The notes under the pieces: generated by a model | What the model was told of the DNA's origin: nothing | Databases searched by the model: none | What the model saw: only the letters and a program-made list of their open reading frames with translations | In this document: positions 35,718-43,373 of the stretch, piece after piece | Layout of the letters: the number at the start of each line of letters is the position of its first letter | Position numbering within the stretch: position 1 is the stretch's first letter | NCBI GenBank assembly: GCA_003553225.1 | Contig: PWDW01000203.1 | Coordinates: 1 to 50,023 of the forward strand | DNA from: Halanaerobiaceae bacterium | GTDB lineage: Bacteria > Bacillota > Halanaerobiia > Halanaerobiales > Halarsenatibacteraceae | Length of the DNA: 50,023 nucleotides | Direction: 5' to 3' | Program-made: the position numbers and the translations under genes

Positions 35718-36977
35718 CTACACCTCCAGAAGATTTTGAATATACAGCTCATCAATACCCATATCCCGATTTAGAAAGGCACTAACCTCTTTTTTTTCAG
35801 CCGGACGCATAATATGGGCAAATCCCTTTTCACCTCTGTGAACCAAAAACAAATTTTTTATATCTGTATATTTTAAGAGCTCCGGGTTATGGGTGGTAAC
35901 AATTATCTGACGTCTGGTTGAAACCTCTTTTATCATTTCCACAATACGTGAAATCAAAGAAGGATGAATATTCCTTTCCGGCTCCTCTATTAAGGCAATA
36001 CAGCCTTTCTCAAAGTAAAGGGCAACTATTAAAGCGGCAATACAAACTGTACCATCTGAAAAAAGGGAAGCCGGAACAAACTTATCCCGGGTATATTTTT
36101 CTTTCAAATGTAATAGTAACGAACGCCCGGCATATTCTTCAATATTAACCGATTCAATAAAGGGCAGAATATCGTTTAATATATTTAAAAACTTTTCTTT
36201 TTTTGAGGGTACAGAAAGAATTTGATTTAATACCAGAGGTAAGTTGCTGCCATCTTCCTCTAATTCAATTTTACCATGGGCTGAAACAACTTCCCGGGCC
36301 AGAGCAGGATTTATATTATACACTGAAATACCACGAATGATATCTTTCAAAGAAGGTTCAATCACAAAAGCAATTGGAGTTTCCAGCAGTGACTGACGGG
36401 GACCAATTTCATATCCGGAGAAAAAGGAAGGTAAAATCATATCCCGGGTTAAAAATTCCTCAGAAAAATCATTTTCTTTATCAATATTCAAAACAGGATT
36501 TCCATTCTCTCTGCTCAGTGTAATGGAGACCAGATTGTTTTTATTATCATTATCCCCGGCAATGTTTTTTTGCAGGGTCATTTCAATCTCCAGCCGGTCA
36601 TCTGTTATACTGTAATCTTCAGCCGAAGTGCTAAAATCCAGTTTAAAACTATATTTTATTTCCCTTACCTGCCGATAAAAAACATTCCCAGCAGCAAATT
36701 CCTGTCTGCGGGGACCGGAAAATCCACCCACAGTGACTGAAAACCTCAGGGGCACAGAAGAACCCAGGTTAATATTTCGCAGATATTCAATTCCTCCGGC
36801 CATTGACACCGCATTGGCCAGGCCCTCATTGGCAATATTATACAAAAATTTAAATATTTCAACCAGGCTCGACTTGCCGGAAGCATTAGCCCCAATTACA
36901 ATATTATATTTTTTTAAATTAAGATCAGTATTTTTAAAGACTTTAAAATTTTCAACCTGAATATTTTTAATATACAT
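35718..36977 (-). CDS. AAA_21/OLD-type ATPase
   Basis: This 419-residue ABC/SMC-like ATPase has no transport domain: Walker A GANASGKS (29-36), a long middle part with little similarity (about 85-300), signature-like FSDGT (306-310), Walker B CIALIEEPERNIHP (326-339) and switch histidine in TTHNP (361-365). The SDGT and EEPE blocks are those of the AAA_21 (PF13304) group that includes RloA, AbiLi and OLD-type ATPases. All nucleotide-site residues are present. It starts 14 bases after the HhH-CBM48 gene with GGTGAGG before the ATG, and is followed directly by the TOPRIM-like gene. The likely role is DNA- or phage-related sensing with the TOPRIM partner as effector; housekeeping repair is the alternative. 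Confidence 0.85.
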   Translation of the reverse strand: MYIKNIQVENFKVFKNTDLNLKKYNIVIGANASGKSSLVEIFKFLYNIANEGLANAVSMAGGIEYLRNINLGSSVPLRFSVTVGGFSGPRRQEFAAGNVFYRQVREIKYSFKLDFSTSAEDYSITDDRLEIEMTLQKNIAGDNDNKNNLVSITLSRENGNPVLNIDKENDFSEEFLTRDMILPSFFSGYEIGPRQSLLETPIAFVIEPSLKDIIRGISVYNINPALAREVVSAHGKIELEEDGSNLPLVLNQILSVPSKKEKFLNILNDILPFIESVNIEEYAGRSLLLHLKEKYTRDKFVPASLFSDGTVCIAALIVALYFEKGCIALIEEPERNIHPSLISRIVEMIKEVSTRRQIIVTTHNPELLKYTDIKNLFLVHRGEKGFAHIMRPAEKKEVSAFLNRDMGIDELYIQNLLEV

Positions 36978-36991
36978 ATCCTCACCCCGGG

Positions 36992-37441
36992 TTACACAGT
37001 GAAATTTTCATAGCCATCTCCTATATGCTGGCCCTCCTCCCAGTTTTCACTGTCATACATAATTTTATACTCTGTACCCTGACTCAAATCAAAATTCCCA
37101 GTCCAGCAGCCATCTTTATTTCTTTTTAGAGCATATGTCTTATCAGCCGGGTCCCAGTCATTCATCTCACCCACCAGATGGACTTCCCGAATCTCCTCTT
37201 CATTTAATCCATAGTTTTGGGGATCAAAAACAAACTTCTGCCCCTCCTGTACATAAAGGAATTTTTTTAGGCGAGCTGTTAGCTTTTGACCAAACCCGGT
37301 AACTTTTCTCAACTCCTCTACCTTACTGAACTTGCCCCTGTTTTTTCTGTATTTAATTATATTTTTGGCTTTTGCTGGCCCTATTCCTTTTATATCAGTT
37401 AACCGCTCCCCCGAAGCTTTATTTAAATTGACCTTTTCCAT
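36992..37441 (-). CDS. Helix-hairpin-helix protein fused to a CBM48/AMPK-type glycogen-binding domain
   Basis: The 149-residue product has two parts. Residues 3-62 are a ComEA-like pair of helix-hairpin-helix motifs (VNLNKASGERLTDIKGIGPA, hairpin GIG 19-21; second hairpin GFG 49-51), which normally bind DNA non-specifically. Residues about 85-149 are a compact E-set like that of AMPK beta or the isoamylase N-terminus (VHLVGEMNDWDPADKT, then GCWTGNFDLSQGTEYKIMYD), which normally binds alpha-glucan. There is no signal peptide. I know of no described protein with this combination. It is first in an operon with the ATPase and TOPRIM genes, and the glycogen cluster follows downstream. GGAGGAGAT precedes the ATG. 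Confidence 0.8.
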   Translation of the reverse strand: MEKVNLNKASGERLTDIKGIGPAKAKNIIKYRKNRGKFSKVEELRKVTGFGQKLTARLKKFLYVQEGQKFVFDPQNYGLNEEEIREVHLVGEMNDWDPADKTYALKRNKDGCWTGNFDLSQGTEYKIMYDSENWEEGQHIGDGYENFTV

Positions 37442-37463
37442 ATTATCTCCTCCATTACTAAAT

Positions 37464-37492
37464 ATTATATATTTGAAAATGCTGATTGGAAA
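37464..37492 (-). promoter_or_regulatory. Promoter of the HhH-CBM48 / ATPase / TOPRIM operon
   Basis: TTTCCA (37487-37492), 17 bases, TATAAT (37464-37469) on the minus strand, about 23 bases before the start codon. The consensus -10 box and correct spacing suggest a start of transcription separate from the mscS gene. Confidence 0.6.
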
Positions 37493-37544
37493 TTGCCTTT
37501 TTGACAGTATAATATATCAGCTGTTGGATCTAAAATGTTCTTCT

Positions 37545-39011
37545 TTATTGCCGGTCATCTTTTTTGGGTTTCTCACTGTCTTTCTCTTTTTTATCCAGCA
37601 CATCTTCAAAGTTCTCTTCCGGTTCATTGTTTTCTCCCTGGGGAGCTGAATCACCAACATTGTTTTGATTAACAAAATTTTTAGCACCCTGTTCTTCATC
37701 TGAGGCATACTGGTTTAGAGCATCAACAATCTCCGGAGAAACTGATTTGAAATGAATATCCCGCTGGGGAAAAGCAATTTGAATACCATTTTCTTTTAGG
37801 AGCTCCCATATGGTAAATAAAATATCACTTTTAATATTGGTTACCCCCTGAGCCGGATCATTTATCCAGAATCTAAGCTGGAAATTAACCGTATTATTTG
37901 CAAACTTAGTCAGCAGACAAACCGGTGGAGGGTATTCCACAACTCGATCTTTATCCTTAGCAGCCTGCAGTAAAATTTCTCTTACTTTCTGCATATCACT
38001 CTTATAGCTTACTCCTACTTCTGCTTCCAGGCGAACTAAATCATCACTGTAGGACCAGTTTATTACCTGATTGGTGATAAAATCTTCATTGGGAATCAAA
38101 TACTCCTTACCCGCCCGGGTAACCAGAGAAACAAATCTGGTCTCCTGAGACTTAATACGTCCAAATACCTCTCCCACCTGAATTATGTCACCGGGTTTCA
38201 CCGATTTATCTAACAAAATAATAATTCCACTTATATAATTGGAAACAATTTTTTGGAGACCAAAGCCAAGTCCCACACCAATAGCTCCACCCAGGAAAGC
38301 AAAACTGCTTAAATCAACTCCTAAACTGCTTAATGTTATAAAAATGATAATAATATAAAGTACAGTTCTGGTCAATTTATTAAGCAGTACTTTTATAGAA
38401 GGGGTAAAGCTATCTGAGCTTTGAATTCTTTTCTGCAGCAGGCATCCTACATTACTCTGCATCCACAGAAGTATTCCAAATAAAATAACCCCTCTTATTA
38501 TCTCCATTAAAGAAACATCAAGATTACCACTGCTAAAACGTATTTCTTCCAGTATATTGATCGTCTGGGTGTAAATACCAAGTATATTCAGTAAAGCTAC
38601 CGACCAGACTAAAAACACAATCACCTTTAGAACAACTGTACCCCGGGGTAATAGAATAAGGGTTAAGTTGAAAATTATGAGAGCAAAAATAATATTTGAG
38701 CCTATGTAGCTTATAAAGTTGGGGAGGGGCAGCACCTCACCCAGAATTAAATATATCCACAGAAAAAAAGCAAAAACCAAAAGGATCAATACCTGATCCA
38801 TAATCTTCTTTTTCTGTTTTTCAGAAAGAAAAGCTATTTTATTTAAACCACGCAGCACAATACTTTCAAGTTTTCCTTTTATAAAATGTGAAATAATATA
38901 TATTAAAAATATAACTCCCAGTTCAATGAAAGCAGTGGGAACCAGAACTTCAGTCTGCAGCCACTCCCATATACTGCTTAACAATTCACCAAAATAAGCT
39001 AGATAATCCAC
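37545..39011 (-). CDS. MscS family mechanosensitive channel
   Basis: This 488-residue membrane protein releases solutes under osmotic downshock. About seven helices precede the MscS core, whose pore helix and beta domain are clear: GGAIGVGLGFGLQKIVSNYISG (about 236-257) and LLDKSVKPGDIIQVGEVFGRI (about 261-281). The C-terminal about 55 residues are acidic and hydrophilic, not part of the core. The longest frame begins at a GTG three codons earlier; GGTGAT four bases before GTG 39011 fits better. It starts about 20 bases after the lipid kinase stop, in the same operon. Confidence 0.92.
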   Translation of the reverse strand: MDYLAYFGELLSSIWEWLQTEVLVPTAFIELGVIFLIYIISHFIKGKLESIVLRGLNKIAFLSEKQKKKIMDQVLILLVFAFFLWIYLILGEVLPLPNFISYIGSNIIFALIIFNLTLILLPRGTVVLKVIVFLVWSVALLNILGIYTQTINILEEIRFSSGNLDVSLMEIIRGVILFGILLWMQSNVGCLLQKRIQSSDSFTPSIKVLLNKLTRTVLYIIIIFITLSSLGVDLSSFAFLGGAIGVGLGFGLQKIVSNYISGIIILLDKSVKPGDIIQVGEVFGRIKSQETRFVSLVTRAGKEYLIPNEDFITNQVINWSYSDDLVRLEAEVGVSYKSDMQKVREILLQAAKDKDRVVEYPPPVCLLTKFANNTVNFQLRFWINDPAQGVTNIKSDILFTIWELLKENGIQIAFPQRDIHFKSVSPEIVDALNQYASDEEQGAKNFVNQNNVGDSAPQGENNEPEENFEDVLDKKEKDSEKPKKDDRQ

Positions 39012-39031
39012 AAATATCACCCGCTGTATAA

Positions 39032-39937
39032 TTAATAATTCCCGATCATCTTCAGAGCCCGGGGCATTACCTGTATTTTCAGAGGATAAGATGGTCCTCT
39101 TTCTCCATCAAGATTAGTAATATTCATCTCTTCATTTAGGTCCAGGGCCTCAATGTAAAAACTGCTGCTCTGTTTATAAATAATATTTTCATTATCCAGA
39201 TGATTCTCCTGCAAAAATTCACTAACCAGTTTTAATATTTCATATACTTTCCCGGCTTTGACAATTATCAGTTCAAATAGGCCGTCATCCAGTGAACTTC
39301 TGCCCGATATATTTTTAAACCCGCCTCCTCGCCGACTGTTTAAAATCAAAAATAAATAAATTTCTTCTGTGAAAACTTCCTCATCTGTTGTTATTTTAAT
39401 ATTTATAGTTTTAAAAGAAGTAATCTCCCTGAGACCCTGAAGATAATAAGCCATCTTGCCCAGGGTGCTTTTGAAAACTGAATCTGTACTGTGAGGAGTA
39501 CTGGAAAACAAACCACCTACACATACATTTATAAAAAACCTGTCATTTACCCGCCCTACATCAATCGGACGGTATTCATTCTGGAGTATGATATCAAAAC
39601 ACTTTTCGAAATCAGCCGGCATACCTAGATAAGAGGCAAAATCATTAACAGTACCCGCCGGAATAACTGCCAGAGGAATGTCATAACCTCCCTGCATCAT
39701 AATATTTACCACTCTGTGCAGAGAACCATCACCTCCAGCCACCACAACTTTTGCGAATTCATCCGATATACGAGCAATAAATTTGAATTTACGGGCCAGC
39801 TCACCAGCCGGCCGGGACAAAGTCCTGTGAATAAATATTTGATAATCCTGCTGGAATTTGGTTATAAAATTATCCAGATAATCAGAAAAAGAAATATTCC
39901 CTGAAACCGGATTATATACCAGTAATAGGCTTTTCAT
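39032..39937 (-). CDS. Diacylglycerol kinase-like lipid kinase (YegS/BmrU/DagK family)
   Basis: This 301-residue cytosolic enzyme of the DAGK_cat family has NPVSGN (about 9-14), the nucleotide-binding VVAGGDGSLHRVVN (about 65-78), IPAGTVNDFASYLG (about 92-105) and DVGRVNDRFFINVCVGGL (about 130-147). In Firmicutes DagK recycles diacylglycerol made during lipoteichoic acid or osmoregulated glucan synthesis; other members act on sphingolipids or unknown lipids. A GTG four codons upstream is the alternative start; ATG 39937 has GGAG six bases before it. Its leader contains a 13-base tandem duplication. Confidence 0.9.
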   Translation of the reverse strand: MKSLLLVYNPVSGNISFSDYLDNFITKFQQDYQIFIHRTLSRPAGELARKFKFIARISDEFAKVVVAGGDGSLHRVVNIMMQGGYDIPLAVIPAGTVNDFASYLGMPADFEKCFDIILQNEYRPIDVGRVNDRFFINVCVGGLFSSTPHSTDSVFKSTLGKMAYYLQGLREITSFKTINIKITTDEEVFTEEIYLFLILNSRRGGGFKNISGRSSLDDGLFELIIVKAGKVYEILKLVSEFLQENHLDNENIIYKQSSSFYIEALDLNEEMNITNLDGERGPSYPLKIQVMPRALKMIGNY

Positions 39938-39978
39938 TTTGGTCTCCACTTTCCTTTCAAAATCTAAGAAAAATATTG

Positions 39979-40004
39979 GCTGAAAATAAATGCTGAAAAT
40001 AAAT
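39979..40004. repeat. Perfect 13-base tandem duplication
   Basis: GCTGAAAATAAAT occurs twice without interruption, in the leader of the lipid kinase gene between its -10 element (40021-40029) and its start codon. It may be a slipped-strand duplication or paired protein-binding sites. Confidence 0.85.
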
Positions 40005-40020
40005 AATGTAGGTTTATATA

Positions 40021-40029
40021 ATTATAACA
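40021..40029 (-). promoter_or_regulatory. Extended -10 element of the lipid kinase-mscS operon
   Basis: TGTTATAAT on the minus strand, about 85 bases before the kinase start. No good -35 box precedes it. Confidence 0.45.
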
Positions 40030-40063
40030 CTAAAATAAAGAAAAATCATACAGCTTCTTTTTT

Positions 40064-40678
40064 TTATTCCAATATTTTTTTTAACTTCTTATGCTCATAT
40101 TCAGTTATATAGCTGGAAAATAAATCTATCTGCTGATATATATTTATATCATAATTTACATTAGCATAAGGAACTTCCCGGAAAACATCAAACCCCATTT
40201 TTTCTGCTGCCCTGAAATAAGAAATTTCCTTTTTGAAAGACAGCAGTTGAATCTTCAAAATATTATTTAAGATCCGTAATATTATGTTCTGCAGCAGAGT
40301 ATAACTCGCATTTTCATCATAGCAGGTAAAACCCCGGCATATAAAAGGTCTTATGGCATATATTTCACAAAATCCACTACTATGAAGAAATTCACAGGTC
40401 TCTGCAGCAAAAACAGGTTTTTTTAATCTGTTCAGCTTTATATATTTTTTATATATTTCTGACTTAGGGAGACCGGTTTTTTTTTGATATCGGTTGACAA
40501 ACACATGGTCCAGCTCAATATCCCAGTCACAAAGACAGCAGTTATTTTCACACTCAAAACAGGAAAGAGGATGCTGCTGAAGAAATTTTTGATTGGCAGT
40601 GAGAAAATCTTTTATGGTGTGTGTTCTGTTTATATTTTTCACACCCAGCTGATTTTTTTCATCAAAAAATAATTCCAT
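40064..40678 (-). CDS. YkgJ-type cysteine-cluster protein (zinc/iron chelating domain)
   Basis: This 204-residue cytosolic protein has the CxBx7/YkgJ pattern: SCFECENNCCLCDWDIEL (about 39-56), a central CEFLHSSGFCEIYAIRPFICRGFTCYD (as separate Cys positions about 94, 103, 113 and 118) and no other known domain. The family is thought to bind Zn or Fe-S; function is unknown. An upstream ATG would overlap the alcohol dehydrogenase gene; GGGAGG seven bases before ATG 40678 supports the shorter form, which starts 25 bases after that gene. Confidence 0.85.
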   Translation of the reverse strand: MELFFDEKNQLGVKNINRTHTIKDFLTANQKFLQQHPLSCFECENNCCLCDWDIELDHVFVNRYQKKTGLPKSEIYKKYIKLNRLKKPVFAAETCEFLHSSGFCEIYAIRPFICRGFTCYDENASYTLLQNIILRILNNILKIQLLSFKKEISYFRAAEKMGFDVFREVPYANVNYDINIYQQIDLFSSYITEYEHKKLKKILE

Positions 40679-40703
40679 TTCCCGGCCTCCCTGGTGCTTA
40701 ATT

Positions 40704-41906
40704 TTACAGTCTCCCTCGCAAAATATTCTCAATCTGATTATGATCTAAAATTACCGGATTATTTTTATTACCTGTTTTTTCTACAATTGAAGCCAAATCT
40801 TCCTCCTGTATTCCATATTCTCCCAGACGGGATATAGGAAGCTTTTCCACCCATTTTTCCAGTAAAGAAACCAGACGTTCACAATAATTATCGATTTCAC
40901 TGTCGGCAATATTCAGGTTCCCCAGACGGCTGCCGTTTTCCAGAAGAGCACCTGCCAGAGCATATTTGCGGAGGTAATAATCCCCATTCTTTTTTTCTCT
41001 TAGAAGTTTAATATTTATTTTTACAGCTTCGGGCAGCAGTGTACCACAGACCACCCCATGAGGTATATCAAAAAAACCACCCACCGGTGAGGCCAGACCG
41101 TGTACAATTCCCAGACCGGCATTGGCCAGGGCAATTCCCGAAATCAGAGATGTATAGGCCATAGCTTTCCGGGCTGTAAGATCATCAGCCAGATCTGTAC
41201 AGACACGATAATAAAAATTTCCCGCCAGTTCCAGAGCTTTCAAAACAAGCGAATCTATCATTGGTGAGGCTTCTGTCGAAACATAAGCTCCCAGCAGCTG
41301 TGAAATAGCATCCATCCCACTGGCAGCTGTAATTTTTGGAGGACAGCTTATTGTTAAAGCGGGGTCCAGGACAGCTTTATCCGGAATAAAATTATCATGA
41401 CGCAGTGATTTTTTAAAACCATTTTTGCCCACCCTGCTCAAAACCGCATTTTTAGTGGCTTCACTTCCGGTACCTGAGGTGGTCGGTACAGCTATAAAGG
41501 GAATTTTATCACCGGAATGTTCTTTCCCTTCGCCCCCTCCTTCCAGATAGGCCATAACAGATTCCTTACAGGTCAGCATAGCCGAAACAGCCTTACCAGT
41601 ATCAATAACACTTCCCCCACCAACTGCAGCCACAACCTCAATATCCTCATTCCTGTAATGAGAAGACAGCTCATCTATTTTGTCCGGGGCAGGTTCAGAA
41701 GTGATTGTCTCATGATAAAAAGTTATGTTCTTATCATTCAGTATGTTTTTTAAAAGATCTAAATTTCCTGTTTTTTCAAGTGAAGAGCCGCCGGTTATAA
41801 GTATCATCCTGGTTCCATATTGGGAAATAATCTCAGGCACTTTCTCGAATTTTCCTGCTCCAAACCTGATATCCGGAGTTGGAGCAAAAGCAAAATCTTT
41901 TACCAT
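40704..41906 (-). CDS. Iron-containing alcohol dehydrogenase
   Basis: This 400-residue group III dehydrogenase reduces an aldehyde or ketone with NAD(P)H. The nucleotide-binding GGGSVIDTGKA (about 95-105), PTTSGTGSEATKNAVL (about 141-156) and the metal ligands, including GIVHGLASPVGGFFDIPHGV (about 262-281), are all present. Butanol-, propanediol- and glycerol-type members look alike, so substrate is open. Its ATG overlaps the last seven bases of the LsrG-like gene, so the pair is translationally coupled. Confidence 0.94.
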   Translation of the reverse strand: MVKDFAFAPTPDIRFGAGKFEKVPEIISQYGTRMILITGGSSLEKTGNLDLLKNILNDKNITFYHETITSEPAPDKIDELSSHYRNEDIEVVAAVGGGSVIDTGKAVSAMLTCKESVMAYLEGGGEGKEHSGDKIPFIAVPTTSGTGSEATKNAVLSRVGKNGFKKSLRHDNFIPDKAVLDPALTISCPPKITAASGMDAISQLLGAYVSTEASPMIDSLVLKALELAGNFYYRVCTDLADDLTARKAMAYTSLISGIALANAGLGIVHGLASPVGGFFDIPHGVVCGTLLPEAVKINIKLLREKKNGDYYLRKYALAGALLENGSRLGNLNIADSEIDNYCERLVSLLEKWVEKLPISRLGEYGIQEEDLASIVEKTGNKNNPVILDHNQIENILRGRL

Positions 41907-42208
41907 TGGGACTCATCCCCGGGGGCCACTACATCATGTTTGATTCCTTTTCTCGGTTCGGCCATCATTTTCTCCACTGTCTCTTTCCACTCCTGATAAT
42001 GTTCTGTCTCTTTATGAGCCTGAACTGCCTCTTCTGATTCATATACCTCATATAAAGTAAAACACCCGGGCTCTTCTTTGTTCTGCAGAACATCAAAACG
42101 ATAATTTCCTGGTTCCTGAATAGTATTCTGATGATTTTTTATCGTTGCCGTCTTGAACTGATCAATCCATTCTTCCTTAACCTTAACTTCTACCACATAA
42201 ACCAGCAT
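41900..42208 (-). CDS. Antibiotic biosynthesis monooxygenase domain protein (LsrG-like)
   Basis: This 102-residue one-domain ABM protein forms a dimeric ferredoxin-like fold. Blocks EPGNYRFDVLQN (about 33-44), LYEVYESEEAVQAHKETEHY (about 53-72) and MAEPRKG (about 87-93) are close to those of LsrG, which converts phosphorylated AI-2 breakdown products, and to YgiN-type quinol monooxygenases. There are no other lsr genes nearby, so AI-2 degradation is not implied; handling of a reactive carbonyl with the coupled dehydrogenase is possible. AAAGGAGG precedes the ATG. Confidence 0.85.
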   Translation of the reverse strand: MLVYVVEVKVKEEWIDQFKTATIKNHQNTIQEPGNYRFDVLQNKEEPGCFTLYEVYESEEAVQAHKETEHYQEWKETVEKMMAEPRKGIKHDVVAPGDESQW

Positions 42209-42241
42209 TTGAAATACCTCCTTTGAGTTTTTTAAAATAGC

Positions 42242-42266
42242 TAAATGAATTCTAATGGTTCATTTA
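42242..42266. repeat. Inverted repeat upstream of the LsrG-like gene
   Basis: TAAATGAA, nine bases, TTCATTTA: perfect eight-base arms, 33 bases before the LsrG-like start codon. It is a candidate operator for the monooxygenase-dehydrogenase operon; no clear -35/-10 pair was found there. Confidence 0.4.
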
Positions 42267-42355
42267 AAGAATTTTTCAAAAATAATGTGTTGTTAATTTT
42301 ACCATTTTCACAGAAAATATTCAATTCCCATTTCGATTATGAATCTGAGAACTAC

Positions 42356-42384
42356 TGGACATTCTATTAAAAAAATATTATAAT
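42356..42384 (+). promoter_or_regulatory. Promoter of the GIY-YIG-like gene
   Basis: TGGACA (42356-42361), 17 bases, TATAAT (42379-42384) on the plus strand, 50 bases before the start codon. Confidence 0.75.
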
Positions 42385-42434
42385 AATTCTTGAGAAGTAA
42401 TATATAAAAATGCACATAATTCGGAGTGAATAAG

Positions 42435-42761
42435 ATGAGTATTATGCTTGGAAAATATTATTTCAAAGGGCCCTACAGTTCATTACATAAACTGGAAAAT
42501 AATCCCGGACTGTATGCCGTACACTGTCAGGAAAATGAACAGGAAATTCTCGATGTGGGGGCAGCAGACCAGATTAAAAACAAAATAAAAACCCATGAGC
42601 GTATGAAATGCTGGCTTTATCACAGCCAGGAAAAAGGAATTGCTGTTTCAGCTTATTACACAGAGGACTGGACCACAGAAGAACGTGAAAATGCTGCCTT
42701 AGAGTTAAGAAAACGTTATTCTCCCCCCTGTGGTAATGATAATGATCAAAAAATATATTAA
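42435..42761 (+). CDS. Small GIY-YIG-like protein
   Basis: The 108-residue product resembles a minimal GIY-YIG module: GLYAVH (about 25-30, the GIY strand), ILDVGAADQIKNKIKTHER (about 38-56, the YIG helix region, with Asp-Val-Gly in place of Tyr-Ile/Val-Gly) and CWLYHS after it. A conserved-looking Glu follows in the C-terminal ALELRKRYSPPCG (about 88-100), where GIY-YIG enzymes have their metal-binding Glu. The catalytic Tyr/Arg are partly altered, so nuclease activity is doubtful. Similar stand-alone small proteins exist in unrelated anaerobes as far as I recall, without known function. ATG 42435 has GGAGTGA upstream. Confidence 0.6.
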   Translation: MSIMLGKYYFKGPYSSLHKLENNPGLYAVHCQENEQEILDVGAADQIKNKIKTHERMKCWLYHSQEKGIAVSAYYTEDWTTEERENAALELRKRYSPPCGNDNDQKIY

Positions 42762-42829
42762 AAATAATAATAAGATATAAAAAATATATTAGAAAAATTA
42801 TACATTTTACAGGAGTGCAGCTATTTATC

Positions 42830-43300
42830 ATGAAAAAAAAATCTGTAAAATTCTCTAAAACTGTAATGTCCCAGATCATGCTGCCCGGACAGGCCAACCC
42901 TTCAGGAAATGTTCATGGAGGAGAGATCATGAAGCAGATGGATAATACCGCTTATGTTGTAGCCCGCAAACACTGCCGGAATAATGTTGTAACCGCCCGG
43001 GTGGATGAAATGCAGTTTTTAAAACCAGTATTTGTTGATAATCTGATAACCTGCCGGGCTCATCTGGTATTTGTTGGTCACAGCTCCATGGAAGTAAGAG
43101 TCCGGGTAGAAGTAGAAAATCTGGAAACCAGTGAACAGCCTGAAGTAGCTCTAACAGCCTATTTTACCATGGTAGCTCTTGATGAGGCAGGTAAACCTAC
43201 AGCTGTGCCCGGTTTAAAACTGGAAACTGAAAAACAAAAAAGAGAATATGCAAAAGGTAAAAAAAGATACCAAAAATATAAAAATGATAAACAGAAGTAA
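42830..43300 (+). CDS. Acyl-CoA thioesterase (hotdog fold, YciA/BFIT type)
   Basis: This 156-residue hotdog-fold enzyme hydrolyses acyl-CoA. The NPSGNVHGGEIMKQMDNTAY block (about 23-42, with the catalytic Asn/Asp positions) and TARVDEMQFLKPV are those of the YciA/ACOT group. The basic C-terminal tail is extra. The ATG at 42830 is 14 bases from AGGAG; an in-frame GTG at 42815 lies within that same AGGAGTG sequence. It follows the GIY-YIG-like gene by 68 bases and probably shares its transcript. Confidence 0.9.
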   Translation: MKKKSVKFSKTVMSQIMLPGQANPSGNVHGGEIMKQMDNTAYVVARKHCRNNVVTARVDEMQFLKPVFVDNLITCRAHLVFVGHSSMEVRVRVEVENLETSEQPEVALTAYFTMVALDEAGKPTAVPGLKLETEKQKREYAKGKKRYQKYKNDKQK

Positions 43301-43339
43301 TTTGCCCTCTCCCAAACCTGTCCGGTATTCAAATCTCTA

Positions 43340-43361
43340 CAGCACTTTTTTGCTGCATTTT
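43340..43361 (+). terminator. Probable intrinsic terminator after the thioesterase gene
   Basis: CAGCA-CTTTTT-TGCTG followed by CATTTTT on the plus strand, 40 bases after the stop. The stem is only five bases long. Confidence 0.45.
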
Positions 43362-43373
43362 TAAAAAAATTAT

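Noticed and set aside
37509..37522. TTGACAGTATAAT, a -35 box almost touching a -10 box
   Set aside because: The spacing is one base, so it cannot be a normal promoter.
41900..42208. AI-2 degradation pathway with the AI-2E transporter at 34059-35102
   Set aside because: No lsr kinase, repressor or transporter genes; the two genes are 7 kb apart and in different operons.
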